Source: Solenopsis invicta
Lineage: Eukaryota; Arthropoda; Insecta; Hymenoptera; Formicidae
Reading direction: 5' to 3'
Assembly: GCF_016802725.1 (NCBI RefSeq)
Contig: NC_052677.1
Coordinates: 18,925,329-18,989,328, forward strand
DNA length: 64,000 bases
A program made the translations under genes and the position numbers. Positions 50,075 through 59,472 of this stretch are shown here, piece after piece; position 1 is the first letter of the stretch, and each line of letters starts with the position of its first letter. The notes under the pieces were generated by a model. That model did not search any database, had not been told where the DNA came from, and saw nothing but the letters and a program-made list of their open reading frames with translations.

Positions 50075-50285
50075 CACTGTTAAAAATTGGCAGTAGAATT
50101 TAACATAATGTAACGGAAACAAATTTTTAGTACAATTTAAGTACATTAAAAGCATTTAATGTAAATTTAATGCTGTCAAAAGTGCATTAAATCTCATGCG
50201 CATGCTTTACAGTTATAAATGTACATTAGATTTAACGTGTATCTTGAAAATATATTGAATTTCATGATATTTAATTTTAACAGTG
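50075..50285. repeat. TA-flanked MITE in the 5' leader of defensin gene 3
   Basis: Ends cactgttaaaaatt and aattttaacagtg are inverted and flanked by TA. In gene 4 the corresponding leader is continuous across this point (aattaaattcaata then ccttgctt), so the 211 bases are an insertion between promoter and start codon. Confidence 0.75.
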
Positions 50286-50325
50286 TACTCTAATTGCAAG
50301 ACTTGATAAAGACTCGTTTCTCAAT

Positions 50326-50994
50326 ATGAACATCTACATGTTTACCATTTTGATTGTTGCTACGATCGTTTCCGCATATCCCACTGAAGGTACAGAATCC
50401 GATTTAAAAGCATGAAAAATTAAACTTAATAATTTATTCTTAATTGCGATAAAGGCTGATAAAAAATAGTGACAAATTATAATTTAAATGTGTGCGTGTA
50501 TTAAAAAAATAACTTTTAAAATATGTTATGTATGTATACTAACAAGGAACACTACCCAATAAATATAAACTGATATTAATTAAATTTAATAAATTCGTAA
50601 AAAAAATAAAATTTTTGGCAACCATGTTTAAGAGATAAAATCAGCTCTTGAGTAGCGTTTCTCGTAAGTATCAGGGTAAAATGTAAAAGTTTTTTTTTAA
50701 TTTCATAAATATATAGATAATAATTTTAATTTCACGTTATAATGTTTTCACGTTCACTGGATTTATAATAATAATGTTTCTCTCTCGTGTATTTAAAATA
50801 AAGATGGAAAGCCCGTGCCGTTGCTGCTGTTAGGTGAAGACGAACTCTACAAAATGATATCTATCGAAGATTTCGTAGAGTATCAGCGCCAACGTAAATT
50901 CACCTGCAACTTTAATTGCGCTATGCGCTGTATTTTCAGAGGATACAAACCAGGATACTGTAACTCCGATAATAGGTGCATTTGCAGTCTGTAA
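50326..50994 (+). CDS. Defensin-like peptide gene 3 (short first loop)
   Basis: Exon 1 (50326-50389) encodes signal peptide MNIYMFTILIVATIVSA. Exon 2 starts at 50804 and encodes an acidic propeptide (LLGEDELYKMISIEDFVE), a QRQRK site and six cysteines spaced C-x3-C-x3-C-x8-C-x5-C-x-C (GYKPGYC gamma-core). It stops at 50,994 (CTG TAA) within the GTAAGT donor at 50,991. The homologous acceptor at 51,789 opens a 46-residue frame ending 10 bases before AATAAA (51,942), which looks like loss of the original tail frame; the unspliced end is therefore given. A MITE separates the promoter region from the ATG, and the TATA-like string of genes 1 and 4 is not recognisable, so expression may differ. Confidence 0.72.
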
Positions 50995-50999
50995 GTAAC

Positions 51000-53900
51000 A
51001 ATTCGAATACGATATTCCTACGTCTTTATTATGATGAGATAAATAATTATAACTTGCAAAGAATAATTTTTGAATTATCATTACTGTGATTAATATTTAT
51101 TTTAAAACTAACTTGGAAGATATTTAATTCCTTTGTTATTTGCAATTTATTTTTCATTCGGACCTTATTATATTCATAAGCATATACTAAAACTTTTTGT
51201 CAGAGTTTCAAAGAAATTTGTTTATTTACAAATATTCTATATAAAAGATGTATTTTATGTTTGTAATTAAAATAAAGATTTTATTCACACTTAATTTTTT
51301 TTATATCCCCATAAATGTAAGTCTTAAAAGTGAAATAAATTCGACGAGTCTTATTCAGATCATGTACCCTGCATGAAATTAATTAAGAGTATATTATTAA
51401 TTTGAATACATTGAACGAGAGACGATCAATATGCCTAATATAAAATCATTTTGTGTATTCCTTAAAATTCATTCTGTTCGTTTTATCACGTATACAGCAT
51501 ATCCGGTATAGTGTACTTAAGCTAACTTTAATTGCTCAAAACATTAATAAAAATTAACATAATTTATTTATTTTATTAATTAGCATATTCTTTTTCAGTT
51601 AAAAAAGCAGACAATAACAAATATAACGGTACCAAGCAAATATAGGTATGTATCCTTCTTAATAAAAAGTTATAAGAAATAAAATAAATAATAGCATCAA
51701 AGAACCATTTTTTGTATAAAAAAGACTCTAGTATAAATCCAGAATGGATTTTCAGGGTTGGTAATAAAATTTCGTTTCATTATTTTTAGGAACACAAGGG
51801 TAGTTTTTTGCGGTAAGTTCCGGTTAATTTTGATTATCGTTCCTTTAAGAAGAGTAGATTGGAATTTTACCGCGAACCATATAATGTTTCAAAAATTTAC
51901 ACTTTTTTACAATTTCAACACATTGTACTAAATTTGTCTATAATAAATATTCTTCAAGCAATTAAAATTAATAAAATATATGTGACATATCCTTGATTCA
52001 TTGTATATTTTTTCAGATGCACAAGTTTTTAATTCGTAATATACAAAAAATATCAAAAATATAATGTTTAATATTTTATTTACTTTAATTTTTTATTTAG
52101 CAGATACTAAAGAGAAATGGATAGTATTATGAATGAAAAATGTTTGATACTGATCGTGCGTAGCGATTAAGGTAATTGCCCAATATCTAATACAGAAGAT
52201 GTATCATACGTAACGATGTATTTTACGTGAAAAAGCAGTACTTTAACCATCTTGATCAACCGATCTGATATCATTTGATTTCAAGTAAAAAATATAGTTC
52301 TAGTGAAAAAATTCGAGTAAAAATTTTTTTGATGTTTCTGCGATTTTCTTCAAAACAAAGTAAAAGCTAATCTTTATAGAACTTTTTCTTAATTTATCAA
52401 TCTTTTTTACACGCTACCAAAGTTTTAACGTTTAATTTCGAGATACTCTTTATATGTCGATGAATTGAATCGATTGGAGGGTCATGAATAACTTCAAACG
52501 AGATTGCGCGCAGGTTCTGTGGAACTAAACGAAATATCGAAATTTTACAATAATAAAAAAAAATAAAAAAAAACGATAATTCGCAGTTACATGGTAAAAT
52601 TTAAGCGTGAAATGTGAAACGATTCATTGTTAATCACATTCGTCGTGATAGTACGCATGCAAAACTGGCGCTCCACCAATAATTGCGAAAATTAAAGAAA
52701 TGTGAAGCGGAATGAACAGATATTGTATTTTAAATGAGTATTTTTGTTGAAACAAAAGTTTAACTCTCAGAATCGTAGATTACTTTCAACAATTTTAATT
52801 TAAATGTCCAGTACTTTTTTATCGATAGTAAAACATCATAAAGTGAGAAAGCAGTTACGTATATATATTACAGATGGAGCGTACTGTACTAATTTCCTTT
52901 CCAAGTCCCAAGCAATATACCATTTAGGTATATTTCTCTAAAAATAAAAAATATACTTATCTTTCTAAATATCATTGTTTTGTTTTTTTACTTAATTGTT
53001 ATATGTGATGCACATAGTAGTATAAACAAAAATAGTGATGCACAATTTTTAATTGTACAGTAATAATTTTGTATGAAATCTAAAACAAATATTTGCTATT
53101 ATATTAATATACAATGTTTTGTTTTTTTCTCATTTTTAGATGTTCAGAAATTTCTTGCATACCTCGCTTTTCGCTTTTCTCGAGAAGAACGCGATAACGT
53201 TCTTGCATATAAATGGAACATTCCACGTTGAAATAAGCCACTGCTTATACTCGTAATAGAATGTATTTCTTATTGAAGTCTTGAGCTGAAAGCACGACCA
53301 CAAGTATTCCGTTTTTAATCATCAAACGACACGAGCCACGCAATATTTAATCATGATGTTTAATTGATGCGTAATTTTTAACGACGCTTTGAGCAAGAAA
53401 TACAAATATCATCAATATTAATATCTACCTTTTACCAAAGTAATTGTTATACAAAATGATTTAAAGTCCTTTTGCAAATTTAAGCTTTTTTTAATAGCTT
53501 CCGTTTTATATAATAAAATTAATATGAAAAAAATATTTTTTTTTGGGAAAATTAATATGTAAAATATATTTAATAGATTAATTTTATTATTATAATTACA
53601 TATATAGTTGCAATTAAATGTAATATAAAATGTACGATAGTATTGTTTTTTAAGTTTTAAAAGTGATTTATTTATAAAAATATTTTTCTAATAAACAGAT
53701 TGAAAGAAATGGACCAATCTCTTAGTCACCACATTCATCAGATTTAAACTTATTTCTTTTTATCAAAACATATTGTAACTATTATGTATAGCTCATTGGC
53801 ATATTATAAATATTATGTAGAAGCAGTTTCCAATTCGGCATTTGACTTTTTAAACGACCAATTATTGTGAAATAAACTGCTAATATAAATAAAATAAAAT

Positions 53901-55330
53901 ATAAATGTAATTATTATTACTAGCAATATAACTATAGCATTATAATTAAATTATTAACATAGAGAGAATCGATCCATACAGTACCTACAGAAAGATTACA
54001 GCAACATTCTTTGCAGAAGTATTTCATCGCAAGAAGATTGCAACATTTTAAAAACGTTACGAAATGTTACAGCAATGGTAAAATGTCCGACCTTTAAAAA
54101 TATTGCAACATTGTAGCAATATTACAAGGACCTAAATTTAGAAAGACGCGTTTATAAAAATGTGTCTTTTTATCATTCCATCCTTATTTTAAGTCTAATA
54201 AACGATAAAGGTAAAATGACGAAAAAGCGCGCTGATATATTTCTAAATACGAGCCAATATGTTTTGCTGTTTCTGTAATAATATTTCAGGTGCCATTATA
54301 TTAACATATTTTAGCACATATAACTTCCAGAAATATCATTAATCTATCGTACATTCCTGAATTAATTACCACACAATATTACAAAAAATTTTACACACTA
54401 TCAAAGTCTATCTCATCTTTACTTAGAATGGATGCAAAATCTCATAATATTGTGTCTTTCATTCCATGCCATGTAATTTCTTAATTACGAAAAGTACAAC
54501 TACGAGGCGTCTATCTGATAACAGTAGTGCGTAAATAAAGATTATTTTTCACAATATTTTTGAAACATTGCTAAAGTAATATCATATTATAAATGAAATA
54601 TGTACTTTTTGGATTGTATCTTCTAATATTATTTTATAATAATCTAATAGTAAAATACTGTTACAGATAAAACATAAACAAATATTAAGACAAATATAAA
54701 CTAACATACGATTAATAGGCCTATATCAAATATAAACTACTTAACATTTGAGTATAGCTTGCTTCAGTATAGAAATATAAATTGTAAAGCAGTTTTTTTG
54801 TCAATTAAACATTCAATCATAATGTAACAGAAACTAAAAGTACATCACTTATTGTTAGATTTACTCTCTCAAGCTGAAGGACATTAATACAAAATTTTGA
54901 ATTGCTTAATTTGTCACCTCTTAAATCAGATTTTTCACTTTTTTTGTATTGTAATACTTGTTTGAAATAACGAATTTAACTAATCACGATGCCTTAAAAC
55001 ACTTTAAAGATGCCTTTACCTACGATCATTACGTAAGCTTTTGTTAAAGATCCTTTCTTTCCTAATTCTTAAATATATAGAAACTTGTGTAACGAATACC
55101 TCATTGAAATAAAACTTAGATAAGAATATTTATATTGAATATTTTTAAAAAACTTTGAGATAATTTTTTCATTGCTCCTTTCATCACATATGCTATTTTT
55201 TAAAAGCAAATACGTAAATATGTACTTGCTGTTATCTATGGACATTGAAGGTGCAACGAGATGTTCATTCGAATGAAAAGCGCCATATTTATCTATATAA
55301 AGCAATCTCCCCACCGTAATTTACAATCAT
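51000..55330. other. Spacer between defensin genes 3 and 4
   Basis: Begins with the gene 3 intron, third-exon remnant and 3' UTR, then a downstream flank block (52,080-52,270) similar to those of units A and E. From about 53,653 the left boundary block of the defensin unit reappears. A TATA-like string at about 53,204 followed by ggaacattcc (53,215-53,224), a heat-shock-element-like inverted pair, leads to no open frame. Otherwise AT-rich with no gene seen. Confidence 0.45.
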
Positions 55331-55339
55331 TTACATTGG

Positions 55340-55348
55340 TATATAAAG
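55340..55348 (+). promoter_or_regulatory. TATA box of defensin gene 4
   Basis: The string tatataaag, 60-68 bases before the ATG, is in a block shared with gene 1 at the same spacing. A second TATA-like string (tatataaag) lies at about 55,294-55,302. Confidence 0.6.
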
Positions 55349-55407
55349 ACGACAAAATTAAATTCAATACCTTGCTTACAAGGCTTGACAAAAGTTCATT
55401 TCCCAAA

Positions 55408-56261
55408 ATGAAGATCTACGTGTTCGCCCTTTTGGTTGTGGCCGTGGTCGCTTTCGCACTTCCCATTGGAGGTACAAAATAGAATAAAAAATTGTGCATT
55501 TTACTAAAAAATATCACGACTTCTTTTATTTTCAAGTGCAATCTATAACGCCAAAAAAAAAAAAAAATAATAACAAATTTCTAAATTAAATAAAGTACAT
55601 ATGAGTGCATTAAAAATAACTTTTCAGTAGTTACAGTCTCTCCTATTATTACGTGATCATTCTTCAAATTTATTTTTTTAGTCATTTTTTATAGAAAATT
55701 TTAATTTCATTTTTGCGATGTTTTCAAATGATTTTGTTTTGGAATAATAACAATGTTTCTCGTGTATATATTTCAAATGAAGATGGAGTGCCCCTAGAGT
55801 CGATGCTGCAGGCAAATGAAGACGGATTCATGAAATTGGCACCTATCGAAAAACATAACCGCCAACGTAGAGCAACCTGTGATCTTATGTCTGGTCTTGG
55901 TGTTGATCATAGCGCTTGCGCTGCTCACTGTATCCTCAAAGGAAAGACAGGAGGACACTGTAGCAGCACTGGTGTTTGCAATTGCCGCAAGTAAGTAACA
56001 ATTCAAATTACTGTCTTCTCACATTCTCGATTATGCCGATAGCGAAGTGATTATAACTTATATAAAGGATGCAGACCTTTAAATTATCATTATTAAATTA
56101 TATTAAATCCTCATTAAACACATACGAAATTAATTATGGGATATGTCGTACCATAGATTTAATAACACAAATGATAGACGATAAATATACCTGATTATTA
56201 TCAAATCATTTTGATTTAATAATGAATTTTTATTATTTTTAGGAAAAAGTTGTTTGGTTGA
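55408..56261 (+). CDS. Canonical insect defensin (gene 4)
   Basis: Antimicrobial defensin of the classical insect type; family knowledge: secreted, active mainly on Gram-positive bacterial membranes and usually induced through Toll/Imd. Exon 1 (55408-55471) encodes signal peptide MKIYVFALLVVAVVAFA. Exon 2 starts at 55783 and encodes an acidic propeptide (LESMLQANEDGFMKLAPIEK), the RQRR processing site and mature ATCDLMSGLGVDHSACAAHC and following, with six cysteines spaced C-x12-C-x3-C-x9-C-x5-C-x-C. Unspliced it ends NCRK at 55,994, with the stop in the GTAAGT donor at 55,991. Spliced to 56,243 it ends CRKKKLFG at 56,261, recalling the C-terminal extension of bee defensin-1. AATAAA is at 56,392. 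The best-conserved and probably ancestral-like member of the array. Confidence 0.9.
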
Positions 56262-56488
56262 TTTCCATTGCAGTAATTGTCTCCTTACGAAAATTGGATT
56301 GAAATGTTGACCAATGGCCGAGTACGATTCACAAATTTTGAAATTTCAACAGTGTATCTTAAACTGATTTGTAATATTTTTTAAACTGATTAATAAATGT
56401 TTTTCACGCGCATATTTAAAATTAATGTAATATATTTTACATATTAATTTTTGTTTCAATACACATTATTTTTAGACACACATGCTTA

Positions 56489-56746
56489 CACAGAAAGAAC
56501 GGTTTGTGCTGAATCTAGCTAAAAATTTAATTAGATTCAGGTTTAAAAATAATTTTCGTTGAGCTATCAAAATAATCATGTTTCAAGACGTTCAAGCATA
56601 ATGCGCAATGCTGCAAAAAAATTTTGACGTTCTGACAACCAATTTGAACGTTACACAAATCTTTGAACAGTTTAACAACATTGTTTTCTGTATAAAAATA
56701 AATTTTATTTTTTAAATACTATTTTAGCAAAATCGTTCTTTCCGTT
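56489..56746. repeat. TA-flanked MITE, family CACRGAAAGAAC (copy 1)
   Basis: Ends cacagaaagaacggttt and aaaatcgttctttccgtt are inverted and flanked by TA. The interior shares agacgttcaagcat and ttctgacaacca with copy 2 at 58,847-59,082. Confidence 0.7.
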
Positions 56747-57090
56747 TATAATTTGTAATATGTTTATAAGAAGCTATCAGGAATATAATTAATATTTTAT
56801 TTAGTTTAATTTTTGTTCAATCAATATTAAAAAGGAGCAAATAATAAGTACTGCAAACGAGACATCTTTGCAACGTGATCGTACAACGCGATTAGGATGA
56901 CAGCCTAATCTCTATTGCGGTAGACGCGTTGTACAGTTTATAATCGATTTCGAAAGATTGATATAACACTGATTATGAGCATCGATGAACGCATGGCGAT
57001 CATAGTGAGTTAATTCAGAGATATGTTACATTTAATTTTATCAAAAGTAAACGTACACGATGGAAAAAAAATTCAACGTACTTATTGCAT

Positions 57091-58846
57091 AAACCAGCTT
57101 CAAAATAGACAGGAGGCATAGATAGGAGACAAACAGATGCGTCGTTACGTATGAGCGCCCATGCAACACGCACATCAATTGAACTTGGAAAACCGGTACG
57201 TTTTGTTTTTCGGCAATATGAAAATTTATTTGCCCACTATTCGCGCTATGGCGCCGCGGCAGCGCACGATGCATATCGGTTCGTATTTGTTTTAATAGAT
57301 CGCATAAATATTTTCTTCATGCACGCGCAACGCGATTTATAGCTGACGGCATTTACGTATTCGAAATGTGCGTGCGGACAACAGCTAATATAAACTACAA
57401 ACTACGGATGCACGTTATTGGTAAACTATTCTCGCGACACGAGAACGAGAACGAGAGAGAATGGAAAATGAATTTCTAGCACGCTTAAACTTTGAACCAA
57501 ATTCGAACTGGGACGAGCATTTCATCGCCCATCGTTCTCTCATTGTCAGTGTTAGATGTTAATAAAATAATAAAAAATACATCAACATTAATTACTAGTT
57601 ATTTGCACACTTTTCTATGAACGTTGAAAACAGGTAAAAATATTCAAACTTATAAATTTTGTTTAAATTAAAAGTTGTTTACGTCTAATATTTTATTATT
57701 AGAGAAACGAGACGTAACAACTTCATAAGGGCGCGCTAACAAATTACAAGAGAATTTGTAGACGTTTAAATCAGAAGGTTATTACGTGACAAAGCCTGCA
57801 GCTAAGACTCGTCGCGTGAACAATTGATCAAAAAGCGAGCATTGTAACGCATATTACAACAGAGATATTGTGTACATACGGCAGCGAAATAATAACTATG
57901 CTCAATAATAAAAATTTCTCGATGAAATTAATTGAAAAATAAACCATGCATATTTTTTATACAATCACACACAATCAATTTCTAGTATTTACATTAAAAA
58001 TGGATATATTCATAATTCTTTCGTTTTTTTTCACTCCAATCATTTTAATGTAGCAGAAAAATAATTGTGTTGGTTTTTCAAACTCTCTCTTTACAATGCT
58101 GAAAACTAAACATTTCAAAATATCGGAAAGATACCTTTGCCACGAGGAAAATTATTTTGGCTGATTTCGATTAATACATTAGCATAATTACTGATAAGAC
58201 TAAAACAGTCTCGTTAAATTTCGTACATAACGATAATGAATTAAACGTGCCGTTTCTTTATTAAACAACACATTAATTTGCACAAGTGTTTTCCAAATGT
58301 GCTACATAAGAATGTTATTTGATATCGATTGATCTTGATGATTTGATATAATACCGTATTATATTATAATAAGCGCGATAATATCGGTAAATATTACGAC
58401 GGGCAGAGATAACTAGAGTACACACCGCAAATAGCACGTCGAAGCTGCAACTTCTGATGATCGGACGACGCCGAGCATGAAATTTTCGTGACAAATATTT
58501 GATTTCACCGTTTAGCACTGGATTATTCGACGCACGTTGTTACACGTGTCATGCACCGTTTGCGCATAATGAACATTTCCATCCAACCCGTAATATGTAA
58601 ATCGTTACGAGAGAAAAAATAAATTTTTGCGCAGCGAGAAAAAATTAATTAAAATTCGTATCAAATCAATGTCATCACGAGACATCCTTATTATGGATTA
58701 ACATTTTATTTACATGTGATAACAAATGGTTCGAGATGTTATAAATATTATTTATGTTTAAACATTAAGAAAATTTATATGTCTATTGAGTTGTATACGT
58801 GTGTGTACACTTTTATTTTATAATTTATATATTTTGCATAAAAATA
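57091..58846. other. Gene-free stretch
   Basis: Mixed composition. A short frame starting at about 57,461 (MENEFLARLNFEPNSNWDEH) ends after 34 codons with no signature. No supported gene. Confidence 0.45.
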
Positions 58847-59082
58847 CACGGAAAGAACAATTTCATTGTAATATCGAAAAATTGAGCTAGAAACAGATCA
58901 AAAAATAATTTCACGTTGAATTATCAAAATTATTATATATGATAAGACGTTCAAGCATGATGATACTACTGCAAAAAGTTTTGACATTTTGACAACCAGT
59001 TAAACGTCGAATATAAATTTTTTTTACTGGTTTAACGGAATTATTTGTAGATCTGTTTTTCAGCAAAATTGTTCTTTCCGTG
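58847..59082. repeat. TA-flanked MITE, family CACRGAAAGAAC (copy 2)
   Basis: Ends cacggaaagaacaattt and aaaattgttctttccgtg are perfect inverted repeats of about 17 bases flanked by TA. Same family as 56,489-56,746. Confidence 0.75.
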
Positions 59083-59319
59083 TATTCCATATTTTTATAC
59101 ATAACTTGTTTAAAATAAAAGCAATCTTTAATTAAATTATTAGTCAGTACACATCACATTATTAATAATTCTACTAATTCTAATTAATTTTGTTTCACGT
59201 ACATATTTTTAATAAATTGCAATATGTGCTAACAAGCAGTTGCTTGTAACCACTAATTTACTTTTTGAGATAGTAAACTGGATATTTTTGTGATACAATT
59301 GCCATTGTTATTTATTGAG

Positions 59320-59472
59320 GAAGATAATTGCGGTGTGAATCTCATTCCCCAGAAATCGACGTCACGTGGCAATCTGTTTTGTCACAGACCAGGAAAGAGA
59401 GTCGAATACTATGACAACGAAACCTGCAAACGCCAAGAGAAAGAGCTAGATGAAAAAAAGAAAAACGAGTAA
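59320..59472 (+). CDS. Candidate terminal exon of an unidentified gene
   Basis: A pyrimidine-rich tract and tttattgag precede an open frame with ordinary-looking codon use: EDNCGVNLIPQKSTSRG, then LFCHRPGKRVEYYDNETCK, ending in a charged KELDEKKKNE tail and TAA. Three cysteines and the basic tail suggest a small secreted or nuclear protein, but no family is recognised and no upstream exon or signal peptide was found. Could equally be a fossil exon. Confidence 0.28.
   Translation, partial: EDNCGVNLIPQKSTSRGNLFCHRPGKRVEYYDNETCKRQEKELDEKKKNE

Larger units (their letters stand above)
53653..57090 (+). repeat. Tandem defensin unit E
   Basis: Starts with the boundary block also seen at 43,727 (aagtgatttattta, ttttcta, cagatttaaa) and ends with the block also seen at 45,662-45,950 (acgagacat, tgattatgagcatcgat, attgcataaa). 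Contains defensin gene 4. The cysteine-rich upstream segment of units A-D was not found. Confidence 0.5.

Noticed and set aside
44300..55400. NF-kappaB/Relish sites upstream of the defensins
   Set aside because: Expected for immune genes, but no clear GGGRNNYYCC match was seen by eye; a weight-matrix scan would be needed.
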